Of a stretch of 64,000 bases of DNA, positions 8,729-17,207 are shown one piece after another. The DNA is from CAIJXB01 sp964455905 (lineage in GTDB: Bacteria > Chlamydiota > Chlamydiia > Chlamydiales > Rhabdochlamydiaceae). The translations under genes and the position numbers were made by a program. The stretch lies in contig CAYVYN010000007.1 of the NCBI GenBank assembly GCA_964455905.1, forward strand, positions 1-64,000. The letters run 5' to 3'. Within the stretch, counting starts at the first letter, position 1, and the number at the start of each line of letters is the position of its first letter. A model generated the notes under the pieces. The model had not been told where the DNA came from. It searched no databases and was given only the letters and a program-made list of their open reading frames with translations.

Positions 8729-10529
8729 CTTCTTTTACCAGGTTCTGCATGATAAAATTCTTTCTTGCGGGAGTGTTTTTACCCATATAAAATTCCAAAG
8801 TAGGCTTCACATCAGATAACTTTTCAATAAGGACTGGAACTAGGCGAATGTCTTTTGCGATAAACTGTTTAAATTCATCTGGAGAAATTTCTCCAAGACC
8901 CTTAAAACGGGTTATTTCAACACCTTTTTTCAATAAAGACTCAGCTTTCTCTTTTTCTTCTTCAGAATAACAATAGATAGTTTTTTCCTTATTTCGCACT
9001 TTAAAAAGCGGTGTTTCTAAGATGTATAGATGTCCATGTAAAACAAGCCCTTCAAAGTATGTAAGAAAAAAAGTAATCAACAAATTACGAATATGCATAC
9101 CATCTACATCAGCATCTGTGGCAAGAATCACTTTATTATATCGAAGATTTGCAAGATCTTCTTCTATATTAAGAGCAGACATAAGATTGTACATCTCTTC
9201 ATTCTTATAAAGTTGATCTAATTTCATTCCATGTACGTTAAGAGGCTTGCCTCGAAGAGAAAACACGGCCTGAGTGAAAGGATCTCGGCTCATAACAATA
9301 GAAGCCGAAGCAGACTCTCCTTCTGTTAGAAAAATAACAGAATCATCGCCTTGTTTACTTCCATCCCCATAATGATATTTCGAATCGCGCAGTTTAGGGA
9401 TCTTAAAAGAAATCTTCTTTTGTTTTTCTTTGGCTTCTTTTTTTACAGCTGACAACTCTTTTCTCAACTTTTCGTTGAAAAGGATTCTCTCTATAATTTT
9501 CTTTCCAGACTCTTCGTTTTTGTAAAGAAGGTTCTGCACTGCGTCTTTTACTTCTTGAACAATAGGAGCTCTCACCTCGTTATTCGAGAGCTTATTTTTT
9601 GTTTGCGATTCAAAAACAGGATCTTTCACCTTTACTAAAATTGTGCCTACAATCCCTTCACGAAGATCAATCCCCTGAAAGTTTTTCTTAGCATACTCGT
9701 TGACTCCCTTAAGAATCCCTTCTCTAAAAGCAGAAAGATGTGTTCCTCCATCTTGCGTATACTGCCCATTTACAAAAGAAAAATACGATTCGCCATAACT
9801 AGATGAATGTAAGAAAGCAAATTCAACCGTTTTCCCTCTATAATGAAGTGGTTCATAGAGACGATCCTCTTTCACCTCTTCATTTAAAAGATCTAAAAGA
9901 CCGTTTTTTGAATGAATTTTTTCTTCGTTAAAAATTAAAGTAAGTCCAGTATTTAAATAAGCATAATGCCAAAGGCGTTTAAGAATAATGTCATTTTGAA
10001 AGGAAAACTTTTTAAAAATCTCGACATCAGGAATAAATTCAAACCATGTGCCATCTACTTCTTTCGTCTTACCTTTTTTCTGATTTTGTAAAATCCCTTT
10101 GCTAAAATGTACTTCAATAAACTCACCCTCTCGTACACTCTTTACCACAAAATGCGACGACAGTGCATTTACAGCTTTAGTTCCAACTCCATTTAGCCCC
10201 ACAGAAAACTGAAACACATCATCGTTGTATTTAGCGCCGGTATTAATTTTACTTACGCAATCAATTACTTTCCCTAAAGGAATCCCCCTTCCAGTGTCTC
10301 TTACAGAAACAGTAGAAGTTTTAGGGTTTAGTGTAATAGTAATTTCTTTGCCATATCCCATAATAAATTCATCAACAGCATTATCAATCACCTCTTTGAG
10401 CATAATATAAATACCGTCGTTTGGATTCGAACCGTCTCCTAAACGACCTATATACATGCCTGAGCGCAATCGAATATGCTCTAATGCATTTAAAGATAAG
10501 ATGGTACTCTCGTCATATTTTTTAGCCAT
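8721..10529 (-). CDS. parE: DNA topoisomerase IV subunit B-like (second gyrB of chlamydiae)
   Basis: ATPase subunit of a type IIA topoisomerase, 602 residues. The GHKL ATPase motifs are EVIDNAVDEF (about residue 46), DTGRGIP (about 78) and GLNGVGTKAVNALS (about 110). The transducer region follows, then the TOPRIM motifs FLTEGESASAS (about 405) and DADVDGMHIRNLLITFF (about 475). The length matches short ParE/GyrB proteins that lack the roughly 170-residue insert of E. coli GyrB. The ATG at 10529 starts the two-gene operon; parC follows with an 8-base overlap. It is divergent from the HAD phosphatase gene, with a 119-base intergenic region. A gyrase pair elsewhere in the genome is expected but not visible here. 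Confidence 0.9.
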   Translation of the reverse strand: MAKKYDESTILSLNALEHIRLRSGMYIGRLGDGSNPNDGIYIMLKEVIDNAVDEFIMGYGKEITITLNPKTSTVSVRDTGRGIPLGKVIDCVSKINTGAKYNDDVFQFSVGLNGVGTKAVNALSSHFVVKSVREGEFIEVHFSKGILQNQKKGKTKEVDGTWFEFIPDVEIFKKFSFQNDIILKRLWHYAYLNTGLTLIFNEEKIHSKNGLLDLLNEEVKEDRLYEPLHYRGKTVEFAFLHSSSYGESYFSFVNGQYTQDGGTHLSAFREGILKGVNEYAKKNFQGIDLREGIVGTILVKVKDPVFESQTKNKLSNNEVRAPIVQEVKDAVQNLLYKNEESGKKIIERILFNEKLRKELSAVKKEAKEKQKKISFKIPKLRDSKYHYGDGSKQGDDSVIFLTEGESASASIVMSRDPFTQAVFSLRGKPLNVHGMKLDQLYKNEEMYNLMSALNIEEDLANLRYNKVILATDADVDGMHIRNLLITFFLTYFEGLVLHGHLYILETPLFKVRNKEKTIYCYSEEEKEKAESLLKKGVEITRFKGLGEISPDEFKQFIAKDIRLVPVLIEKLSDVKPTLEFYMGKNTPARKNFIMQNLVKEDG

Positions 10530-10589
10530 ATCTTAACACATACCATTTTTCTTTTTTTTTAGCTTCTTATAATTGTTTTTTCTACAAAG

Positions 10590-10619
10590 TTGCTAAAAAA
10601 TTTCTCTTATTAGTATATT
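10590..10619 (+). promoter_or_regulatory. Candidate promoter for the HAD/HIT pair
   Basis: TTGCTA (10590-10595) and TATATT (10614-10619) are spaced by 18 bases, 30 bases before the ATG at 10649. The -10 matches 5 of 6 and the -35 matches 4 of 6. The region is very A/T-rich, so chance matches are likely. Confidence 0.35.
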
Positions 10620-10648
10620 AAAAGCAACAAATCCCTTAAAAAGCTCAT

Positions 10649-11566
10649 ATGAAAAACATGCAACAACCCTTTTTAGACAAGCTAGAAGATGTCACAGGCT
10701 CATTCAAAGCAATTCTACTCGATGCCTATGGTGTTTTTTGGGCAGGTAATGCGCTTGGTCTTTTACCCGGCTCCAAAATTGCGATGGAAACCCTCGTTGC
10801 ACAAGGAAAAGTTGTCGGTATTTTATCAAATTCTACTCAGTTATCTTCAAAAGAAATAGCAAAACTTGAGTCTCACGGCCTCTTACAAGGAAAACACTTT
10901 CATTTTTTACTTACCTCTGGACAAATCGCCAACGAGGTATTCTTAAAACAAGAGATTCCTTTTCCAACTCCGAGGAAAACATTTATGACTTTTGGCAAAC
11001 CTCATCCTAAGTTTTCCCCTCACATAGCGATTTTTCAAGATACAATCTATGAAGAAACCTTTCTTCTAGAAGAAGCTGACTTCGCATACATCTCCATACC
11101 ACATATTAACGGCGAAGATCAAATCGACCCTAAAGTATTCTTAGAAGAAATACTAAAAATAAAAAGCAAAAACATCCCAATGATCTGTGCTAACCCAGAC
11201 CGATTTGCTGAAGAAGGCTCTCCTTCTCGCTTTGTCGTTAGACAAGGAAGTATTGCTTCTTTGTATGAAAGCTTAGGAGGACAAGTTTTTTATATTGGGA
11301 AACCCTTTAAAAAAGCGTATAGCCAAGCAATGAAACAATTTGAAAAGCTTGGTATTATAACTCCCTCTGATATTTTAATGATTGGAGATACACCCGAAAC
11401 AGACATTCGTGGAGCTAAAAAATTTGGAATGAGCTCTGCTCTTGTTATAGAGACAGGAGTAACCGCGCACAGAATACACAACGAAGGAAAAGAAAAAACC
11501 TTAGAAAACCTATCTGAAGAACAGACTCCCAACTTTTTTATTAAAAGGTTTAGCTATGACGTTTGA
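10649..11566 (+). CDS. HAD-superfamily hydrolase, subclass IIA (putative phosphatase)
   Basis: A 305-residue cytosolic protein of the HAD IIA group (TIGR01459-like). Motif I is LLDAYGVFW near residue 24: the nucleophile Asp is present, but the usual second Asp of DxD is Tyr. The TIGR01459 group often has an aromatic residue at this place (DVWGV), so this is not by itself a sign of inactivity. Motif II is GILSNSTQ (about residue 57), a Lys lies in GKPFKKAY (about 216), and motif IV is MIGDTPETDIRGAKKFG (about 248). The substrate cannot be told; relatives act on sugar phosphates and similar small molecules. The next gene starts 11 bases before this one ends, so the two are co-transcribed and probably coupled. 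Confidence 0.8.
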   Translation: MKNMQQPFLDKLEDVTGSFKAILLDAYGVFWAGNALGLLPGSKIAMETLVAQGKVVGILSNSTQLSSKEIAKLESHGLLQGKHFHFLLTSGQIANEVFLKQEIPFPTPRKTFMTFGKPHPKFSPHIAIFQDTIYEETFLLEEADFAYISIPHINGEDQIDPKVFLEEILKIKSKNIPMICANPDRFAEEGSPSRFVVRQGSIASLYESLGGQVFYIGKPFKKAYSQAMKQFEKLGIITPSDILMIGDTPETDIRGAKKFGMSSALVIETGVTAHRIHNEGKEKTLENLSEEQTPNFFIKRFSYDV

Positions 11567-11969
11567 AACTCATCCAAATTTCAAGGAAAAAATATTTATC
11601 TTAGATCTGCCTCTTTGCCGAGTTTTTCTAGAAAATGAAAAACACTACCCGTGGTTAATTTTAGTACCGAGACGAACTGGAGTTTCACGCATGATGGAGT
11701 TATCTTTACAAGATCAGCTCCTGCTCATGCAAGAAATGCATATAGCCCAAACTGTTTTATGGAATAATTTTCAACCTAAGCAACTAAATGTTGCGGCAAT
11801 AGGAAATAAAACACCTCAACTTCACATTCACATCATTGCAAGATACCAAGAAGACCCGGCATGGCCCTCGACCGTTTGGGATCATCCTATTCGAAAGACA
11901 TATAAGGAAAGCGAAAAACTAGCCTTAATAGAAAAAATAAAAAAACTATTCGAGCATCCGCAAATCTAA
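11556..11969 (+). CDS. HIT-domain nucleotide hydrolase-like protein
   Basis: A 137-residue HIT-family protein. The active-site region is PQLHIHIIARY (about residue 87). The canonical HxHxHxx triad is present as QxHxHxx, with Gln at the first His, a variant seen in a bacterial HIT subgroup. The N-terminal stretch with PWLILVPRR (about residues 30-38) is also typical of that subgroup. HIT proteins hydrolyse the phosphoramidate or phosphoester of small nucleotide adducts; the substrate here is unknown. It overlaps the HAD gene by 11 bases. The intergenic 11970-12129 before the convergent small gene contains no clear terminator hairpin. Confidence 0.8.
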   Translation: MTFETHPNFKEKIFILDLPLCRVFLENEKHYPWLILVPRRTGVSRMMELSLQDQLLLMQEMHIAQTVLWNNFQPKQLNVAAIGNKTPQLHIHIIARYQEDPAWPSTVWDHPIRKTYKESEKLALIEKIKKLFEHPQI

Positions 11970-12129
11970 AATCACAATTAAATTCATTTAAAGAAAATCA
12001 ATCAATTGATCTGAAATGCAAAAAAAACAGTTTTTATTAGATATAAAAAAAAGAAAAGAGATTCGCCTCTACAAACTAAGTAAAGAAAAATCTCTCTATA
12101 GAAACTACTACTATAAAAAAATATTAAAG

Positions 12130-12381
12130 CTAATCTTCTAGATCATCTTCCCAAGGAGACTCATAAAAAGGAACCCACTCCTTTTCCTGGAGTTTCTTCC
12201 ATCTAGCTCTTGCAACCTCTATATCTTCAGGAGGCTTTCTTGTTTCCATAACGAGCCACTCAATTTCTTCCTCGGTTAAATCACCTATATACCCGAGAGA
12301 TTTCCGCTCTTGATCGCTTATGATAAGAGCGGAAAGTGGCATTTGAAAAAAACATATCCAAAAAAGCAATAGCTGCTTCAT
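12130..12381 (-). CDS. Small exported protein at the end of the acc operon
   Basis: An 83-residue protein with a hydrophobic N-terminal signal (residues 1-18, MKQLLLFWICFFQMPLSA). An acidic mature part contains EEEIEWLVMETRKPPEDIE and a Trp-rich, acidic C-terminus (ESPWEDDLED). There is no Cys in the mature part, so it is not a lipoprotein. Its ATG overlaps the accC stop by 4 bases (ATGA), so it is very probably translated after accC. I recognise no family. The tight coupling to a conserved biosynthetic operon suggests a real gene; a periplasmic location is inferred from the signal. Confidence 0.65.
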   Translation of the reverse strand: MKQLLLFWICFFQMPLSALIISDQERKSLGYIGDLTEEEIEWLVMETRKPPEDIEVARARWKKLQEKEWVPFYESPWEDDLED

Positions 12382-13748
12382 CGTTTTGGATGCTCTTTAA
12401 AGTCACAACCATCCGCTATTAATTGATCAATGTATGTAATACAATAATCATGATCTAAAAACTTAGGATTTTGTAACATAAAAAGATGGAAAGGAAGCGT
12501 CGAATGCACCCCTCCAATATGAAACTCCTTAAGAGCTCTTTTTCCAACTGCAATTGCTGCAGCGCGATCTTCTCCTTTGACAATCAACTTAGCAATCATA
12601 GAATCGTAGTTAGGAGGTATTCTATATCCTGCGTAGCAAGCGCTATCAACACGAACATGGGGACCTCCTGGCTGAATATAATAGTCAAGCAATCCTGGTG
12701 AAGGCGCAAAGTTATTAGAAGGGTTTTCTGCATTTATACGAAACTGAATGACATGTCCCTTAGGAATAACATCTTTTTGTTTATACTGCAGCTTTTCTCC
12801 CATAGCTATTTTAATCTGCTCTTTAACAAGATCAATACCAGTGAGTTCCTCAGTGATGGTATGTTCTACCTGGATACGAGTATTTACTTCCATAAAATAA
12901 AAGTTCAATTCCTCGTCGAGCAAAAACTCTACAGTACCCACAGAATGATAGCCAGCAGCCTTTACGATAGCAACAGCAGCTTCTCCTACTTTCTTTCTTA
13001 AAGCTGGAGATAAGATAGGACTAGGAGCTTCTTCTATTAACTTCTGTCTTCTTCGTTGAATAGTGCAGTCTCTTTCGCCTAAATAGACATAGTTTCCATG
13101 TTTATCACCAATAACCTGAACTTCTATATGCCTTGGATTAACAATCATTCTTTCCAAATAGACATCAGGATTATTAAAGCTGACTTCTGCTTCTGCTCTT
13201 GCTGCTGCAAATTGACGAACAAACTCATCAGGGTCATAAGCAATACGGATTCCTTTTCCACCGCCTCCGGCTGAAGCTTTAATAAAAATAGGAAAACCTA
13301 ATCGCTTAGCTTCTTTTAATCCTTCTGCCGCATCTTCAACTATCCCATCAGATCCTGGAATTATAGGACATTTTACACTTTTAGCTGTTGCTTTTGCCGC
13401 GGCCTTATTTCCTAAAAGAGAAATGGATTCAGGAGAAGGACCTATAAAGGAAACCCCACAGCTTTCACAAATAGAAGCAAAATTAGCATTCTCACTAAGA
13501 AAGCCATATCCGGGATGGATCGCATCCGCTCCTGTAATTTCACAAGCAGATAAAATATTCGCAATCTTCAAGTATGATTTTTGAGAAGGAGCCTCTCCTA
13601 CACAAATAGCCTCATCTGCATGTAGAACATGCAAAGCTTCAGCGTCTGCTTGAGAATAAATTGCTACTGTTTGTAAGCCCATATCATGACAAGCTCGAAT
13701 AATCCGTACAGCAATTTCCCCACGGTTCGCAATTAATACTTTTTTCAT
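12378..13748 (-). CDS. accC: Acetyl-CoA carboxylase, biotin carboxylase subunit
   Basis: Carboxylates the biotin of AccB using ATP and bicarbonate, the first half-reaction of fatty acid synthesis. The protein has 456 residues, normal for the family. The N-terminus KKVLIANRGEIAVRIIRA is the family signature. Other motifs are the ATP-grasp glycine loop KASAGGGGKGIRIA (about residue 158), ERDCTIQRRRQKLIEEAPSP (about 230) and FMEVNTRIQVEHTITE (about 280). I chose the ATG at 13748, which is preceded by AGGA and matches the family N-terminus; an upstream in-frame start at 13784 would invade accB. It starts 8 bases after the accB stop, giving an efp-accB-accC order like that recalled for C. trachomatis (CT122-CT124). 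Confidence 0.96.
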   Translation of the reverse strand: MKKVLIANRGEIAVRIIRACHDMGLQTVAIYSQADAEALHVLHADEAICVGEAPSQKSYLKIANILSACEITGADAIHPGYGFLSENANFASICESCGVSFIGPSPESISLLGNKAAAKATAKSVKCPIIPGSDGIVEDAAEGLKEAKRLGFPIFIKASAGGGGKGIRIAYDPDEFVRQFAAARAEAEVSFNNPDVYLERMIVNPRHIEVQVIGDKHGNYVYLGERDCTIQRRRQKLIEEAPSPILSPALRKKVGEAAVAIVKAAGYHSVGTVEFLLDEELNFYFMEVNTRIQVEHTITEELTGIDLVKEQIKIAMGEKLQYKQKDVIPKGHVIQFRINAENPSNNFAPSPGLLDYYIQPGGPHVRVDSACYAGYRIPPNYDSMIAKLIVKGEDRAAAIAVGKRALKEFHIGGVHSTLPFHLFMLQNPKFLDHDYCITYIDQLIADGCDFKEHPKR

Positions 13749-13755
13749 GAAAATC

Positions 13756-14253
13756 CTATACGATTCGGAATAATTTTGTGCCAAACTCTACTGGATGCCC
13801 ATTTTCAAGACACACCTCTGCGAGCACTCCACTCATACCCGCCTTCACCTCGTTCATAACCTTCATCGCCTCAATAATACAAACGACAGTCCCAGCTTCT
13901 ACCTTATCACCAACTTTCACAAAAGCTGGGTGCTCTGGAGATGCCGCTAGATACAGTGTACCAACCATAGGAGAAGTAACAAACTTCCCTTCTACAGCTT
14001 TAGCAGGCGCTGTATGCTCTACCTGAGAAACAGGAGCTGGCGCATGCGCAACTTCATGGGGTCTTGAAAGAGGATGCGGTATAAATGCCGCTGGGTGGTG
14101 CGCCACTGGATGGTGATGAGATACTGTGTGATGAGAAAATTCATCTTGGCACTCAATCTGTAATTCAAAACCGGTCTTTTCTTTTATAGAAATTTTCTTT
14201 ACGCCGGATTTCTCCATCGCGGCCATCAATTCTTTTATTTGCTTTAAATCCAC
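13756..14253 (-). CDS. accB: Biotin carboxyl carrier protein of acetyl-CoA carboxylase
   Basis: A 165-residue carrier that holds the biotin used by AccC and the carboxyltransferase. The N-terminal helix (KQIKELMAAMEKSGVKKISI) is family-typical. A His/Pro/Ala-rich linker (HHTVSHHHPVAHHPAAF and following, about residues 40-85) joins it to the C-terminal biotinyl domain, with the biotin-accepting Lys in EAMKVMNE (about residue 127). The linker is unusually rich in His. It lies 18 bases after efp and 8 bases before accC in the same run. A biotin ligase must act on it but is not in this window. Confidence 0.95.
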   Translation of the reverse strand: MDLKQIKELMAAMEKSGVKKISIKEKTGFELQIECQDEFSHHTVSHHHPVAHHPAAFIPHPLSRPHEVAHAPAPVSQVEHTAPAKAVEGKFVTSPMVGTLYLAASPEHPAFVKVGDKVEAGTVVCIIEAMKVMNEVKAGMSGVLAEVCLENGHPVEFGTKLFRIV

Positions 14254-14271
14254 GAACTTACTCCTAACTGT

Positions 14272-14829
14272 TTACACACGCTGTACATATTCACCCGTAT
14301 GTGTATCTACTTTAATAATATCGCCTGACTCAACAAATGCCGGCACTTCTACTTTTGCTCCCGTTTCCAAAACAGCCATTTTATGCGCATTAGATACGTG
14401 AGCACGACTTTCTATCGCATCAGTCTTTACAATCATAAGCTCCAAAAACTGAGGTAATTCAACTGAAAAAATAGAATCGCCATAAAATGTCGATTTAATT
14501 TCTATTCCTTCTTTTAAATAATTCACTTTATCCCCAATCACAGAGTACGGAACCAAAATTTGCTCTAATTGTCCCACATCTAAAAAAAGATAATCTTTTC
14601 CTTCTAAATACAAAAACTCTAATTTTTTTTCAGATAAGGTAACTTCTTCCACCGACTGATTTAATTTAAAGTTCCTTTCTATCACGTCTTCAGAGACTAA
14701 ATCTTTTAATTTAGTTTTAATGAAAGGAACACCCTTCGCTACTGTTACTTTAACGCAAGACTCCACCCGATAGATCTTATCATCAAGAGCAATCGTCATT
14801 CCCGGAGAAATCTGATTATTACTAGCCAT
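14272..14829 (-). CDS. efp: Translation elongation factor P
   Basis: A 185-residue EF-P, which relieves ribosome stalling at polyproline. The N-terminal KOW-like domain begins SNNQISPGMTIALDDKIYRV. The tip loop KVTVAKGVPFIKTKL places Lys32 where the modified residue of E. coli EF-P (Lys34) sits. Two OB domains follow, ending GDIIKVDTHTGEYVQRV. The loop is VAKGV rather than PGKGx. Polyproline-bearing proteins such as the repeat-rich IF2 of this window are plausible clients. Chlamydiae often carry two efp copies, and this is the one next to accB. It lies 13 bases downstream of a HAD gene in the same operon. Confidence 0.95.
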   Translation of the reverse strand: MASNNQISPGMTIALDDKIYRVESCVKVTVAKGVPFIKTKLKDLVSEDVIERNFKLNQSVEEVTLSEKKLEFLYLEGKDYLFLDVGQLEQILVPYSVIGDKVNYLKEGIEIKSTFYGDSIFSVELPQFLELMIVKTDAIESRAHVSNAHKMAVLETGAKVEVPAFVESGDIIKVDTHTGEYVQRV

Positions 14830-14842
14830 TAATCCTCTTTAC

Positions 14843-15517
14843 TTATCTGCTTAGTTTCAAAAAAATATCCACAACCTGAGAAAGATGTGTAATTGTAAAA
14901 TCAACAATCTCTCCATGAGACTGCTGCTCTAATGCCCCTCTTCCCCTTTTCATATGAACCGTCGTACACCCCATCTGCTTTGCAGGGGATAAGTCCACTT
15001 CCACTCGATCTCCACAAACAAGCACATTAGAAGCCGGAATACAAAGATCCTGGATCAACTCCATGTAAGAACTTCCCTTACTTCCATCTTCCAAACACAA
15101 TATTTTATAAAAAATAGAAGAATCAATACCAGCTTTTTTCAACTTTTCTAACTGACGATCTATTTTTCCTATAGTGACTAAAGCTAATGTATTTTCTTTT
15201 TTTAAAAAAGAAAGAACTTCAGTCGCCCCCTGCAAAGCAGGTATGGCCAAATCCCCTAAAGAAGACTCATAAACCTCTTGAAGGCCAATCAAAAAGAAAT
15301 TTTCAGAAATCCCCTCTATTTCAATAAATTTCTGCAATGCAGCTTTAGAGCTTTTTGCTTTTTGATTCAGTTCCAATAAAGCTTGCAAAGCAACATTGAA
15401 ATCTTTTATTGGACAGCCTGCGTCCTGCATACGGATCAATGCGTCTTTTAACTTTTTAGGAGTAACAAAGCCTGAAGTATCTACTAAAGTATCGTCTAAA
15501 TCAAAGATTATTAACAA
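14843..15517 (-). CDS. HAD-like hydrolase (phosphatase)
   Basis: A 224-residue HAD hydrolase of the beta-phosphoglucomutase/Gph-like type. Motif I is IIFDLDDTLVDTS at the N-terminus, motif II is LALVTIGK (about residue 115), and motifs III/IV are NVLVCGDRVEVDLSPAKQMG (about 165-185). The first codon is TTG at 15517, close to the yvcK stop, with GGAA 3-4 bases upstream; no better ATG precedes motif I in frame. It overlaps yvcK by 17 bases, so it is coupled to it. Substrate unknown. Confidence 0.8.
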   Translation of the reverse strand: MLIIFDLDDTLVDTSGFVTPKKLKDALIRMQDAGCPIKDFNVALQALLELNQKAKSSKAALQKFIEIEGISENFFLIGLQEVYESSLGDLAIPALQGATEVLSFLKKENTLALVTIGKIDRQLEKLKKAGIDSSIFYKILCLEDGSKGSSYMELIQDLCIPASNVLVCGDRVEVDLSPAKQMGCTTVHMKRGRGALEQQSHGEIVDFTITHLSQVVDIFLKLSR

Positions 15518-16469
15518 TTTCCATCAACCGTTGTGCGAGTTTTTTAGAATCATGTCGTATTAAATTTCTTTTCATTAAATCAACTTTAGGGCCTTCCTTA
15601 AATTCACCAAGTAACGGAGTAGAAATAACTCTATCATCTGAAAGTAAATCGTTCGTAATTAATTCACCCTCTTCCGCATACATTTCAATTAAATGTGGAG
15701 CTGGCTTTGCGCTATTTACTATAACATAATCAAAAACATCAGATCCAATAAACTTTTTCATCTCGTTTAAATACGAGCTAACACGATACCCTGTGGTTTG
15801 TCCTTTTCTGTTCATCAAGTTCACAACAAATACTTTTTTTGCAGGGCTTTTTCTTAAAGCTTCGGAAACTCCTTCTACAAGTAAATTGGGAATAAGCGAC
15901 GTGTGCAAGCCCCCCGGTCCTATTACAACAAGATCAGCATTAGCTATTTCATCAATAGCCCTAGGATTAGCCTTCGCATAAGGTTCTAAAAAAATACTTT
16001 TATACCCTTGGTCGATTTCTCTAGATAGATAGATTTCTTTCTCACCTTCTAGCACTTTTCGATTATTCAAAATCATCTTAAGTCGAACTTGGTGAATCGT
16101 CACGGGGATAACCTTGCCCTTGATGAACAGAATTTTACCTACCTCATCGATTGCTTTTTCAAAACTACCTGTAACCTTCTCCAAAGCTGATAAAAAAAGA
16201 TTGCCAAAGCTATGCCCCCCCAACCCACCTTGTTCAAACCGATAATTCATCAAAGAGCGCATCATCAAAGAAGAATTAGAAAGAGCAACTAAACACTGCC
16301 TAACATCGCCAGGAGGTAAAACACCAAGTTCATCACGTAAAACACCCGTACTTCCACCGTCATCTGCCATAGAAACAATCGCACTGATGTCTACATTGTG
16401 ATTTTTAAGACCAACAAGCACTGTAAAATTTCCAGTTCCCCCGCCTATTACAACTACTTTTTTTTTCAT
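15501..16469 (-). CDS. yvcK: YvcK/CofD-like gluconeogenesis factor
   Basis: A 322-residue protein of the CofD/YvcK family (uridine diphosphate-sugar-binding, tied to carbon flux and cell envelope synthesis in other bacteria). The signature is VVIGGGTGNFTVLVGLK at the N-terminus, VSMADDGGSTGVLRDELG (about residues 32-49), LPPGDVRQCLVALS, GHSFGNLFLSAL and VIGPGGLHTSLIPNLLV. The ATG at 16469 lies 24 bases after rpe. In chlamydiae its role is not established; by analogy it may affect peptidoglycan precursor supply. Confidence 0.9.
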   Translation of the reverse strand: MKKKVVVIGGGTGNFTVLVGLKNHNVDISAIVSMADDGGSTGVLRDELGVLPPGDVRQCLVALSNSSLMMRSLMNYRFEQGGLGGHSFGNLFLSALEKVTGSFEKAIDEVGKILFIKGKVIPVTIHQVRLKMILNNRKVLEGEKEIYLSREIDQGYKSIFLEPYAKANPRAIDEIANADLVVIGPGGLHTSLIPNLLVEGVSEALRKSPAKKVFVVNLMNRKGQTTGYRVSSYLNEMKKFIGSDVFDYVIVNSAKPAPHLIEMYAEEGELITNDLLSDDRVISTPLLGEFKEGPKVDLMKRNLIRHDSKKLAQRLMEIVNNL

Positions 16470-16493
16470 AGCCCCCCAGATAAAAACAAAAAA

Positions 16494-17207
16494 CTATACA
16501 TTTTTCATTTCTAAAATAGCTTTTTTCATATCTTTAGATCCATATAAATAACTACCAGACACTAAAACATTAGCCCCAGCAGCCACTGATCGCTTAGCCG
16601 TCTCAGCGTTGATTCCCCCGTCAACCTGAATCAAAACAGGAGGCAATGAATCAATAGGCTGACCTTCTTGCACAGATACCCCGCCCTTGCGAAGTCGCAA
16701 ACGATCACAAAGACCTCTTGTGAACTCAACCTTTTCTAAGGCTTCCTCGATAAACTCTTGTCCACCAAATCCAGGATTAACGGTCATAATCAAAATTAAA
16801 TCACATTTATCTAAATACTTCGGAATTAAGGAAAGAGATGTTTCGGGGCAAAATGCTAATCCAGCCTCTACATTACAACGTTTTATAAACCTTAAAGTAT
16901 CTTCTACATCTTCAGTTGCTTCAAAATGAAAGGTAATTCGATCCGCTCCCGCCTCAACGAATTTCTCCACATAATCAAATGGATTATAAACCATTAAATG
17001 GACGTCTAAAAATAAATTAGTTGCTCGATTTATCGATGCAACAGCTCTTGGCCCAAAGGTTAAATTAGGTACAAAATGACCATCCATAATATCTAAATGC
17101 AGCGCATCTGCGCCAGCATCCTCTGCTCTTTTCGCTTCTTCCGCAAGCTTACCGAAATCGCCTGCTAATATAGAAGGGGCAATCAAAATCGATTCTTTCT
17201 TAGCCAT
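16494..17207 (-). CDS. rpe: Ribulose-phosphate 3-epimerase
   Basis: Interconverts ribulose 5-phosphate and xylulose 5-phosphate in the pentose phosphate pathway. It has 237 residues and a TIM barrel. Motifs are IAPSILAGDFGKL (N-terminus), LHLDIMDGHFVPNLTFGP with the metal/catalytic Asp, DVHLMVYNP, TVNPGFGGQEFIEE, QVDGGINAET with the second catalytic Asp, and the phosphate-binding VSGSYLYGS. The ATG overlaps the stop of the upstream unknown membrane protein by 8 bases. In C. trachomatis the rpe gene also sits next to efp-accB-accC (recalled as CT121). Confidence 0.95.
   Translation of the reverse strand: MAKKESILIAPSILAGDFGKLAEEAKRAEDAGADALHLDIMDGHFVPNLTFGPRAVASINRATNLFLDVHLMVYNPFDYVEKFVEAGADRITFHFEATEDVEDTLRFIKRCNVEAGLAFCPETSLSLIPKYLDKCDLILIMTVNPGFGGQEFIEEALEKVEFTRGLCDRLRLRKGGVSVQEGQPIDSLPPVLIQVDGGINAETAKRSVAAGANVLVSGSYLYGSKDMKKAILEMKNV

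Noticed and set aside
11290..11532. 80-codon minus-strand frame inside the HAD phosphatase
   Set aside because: Antisense to conserved HAD motifs, with no SD or family likeness.
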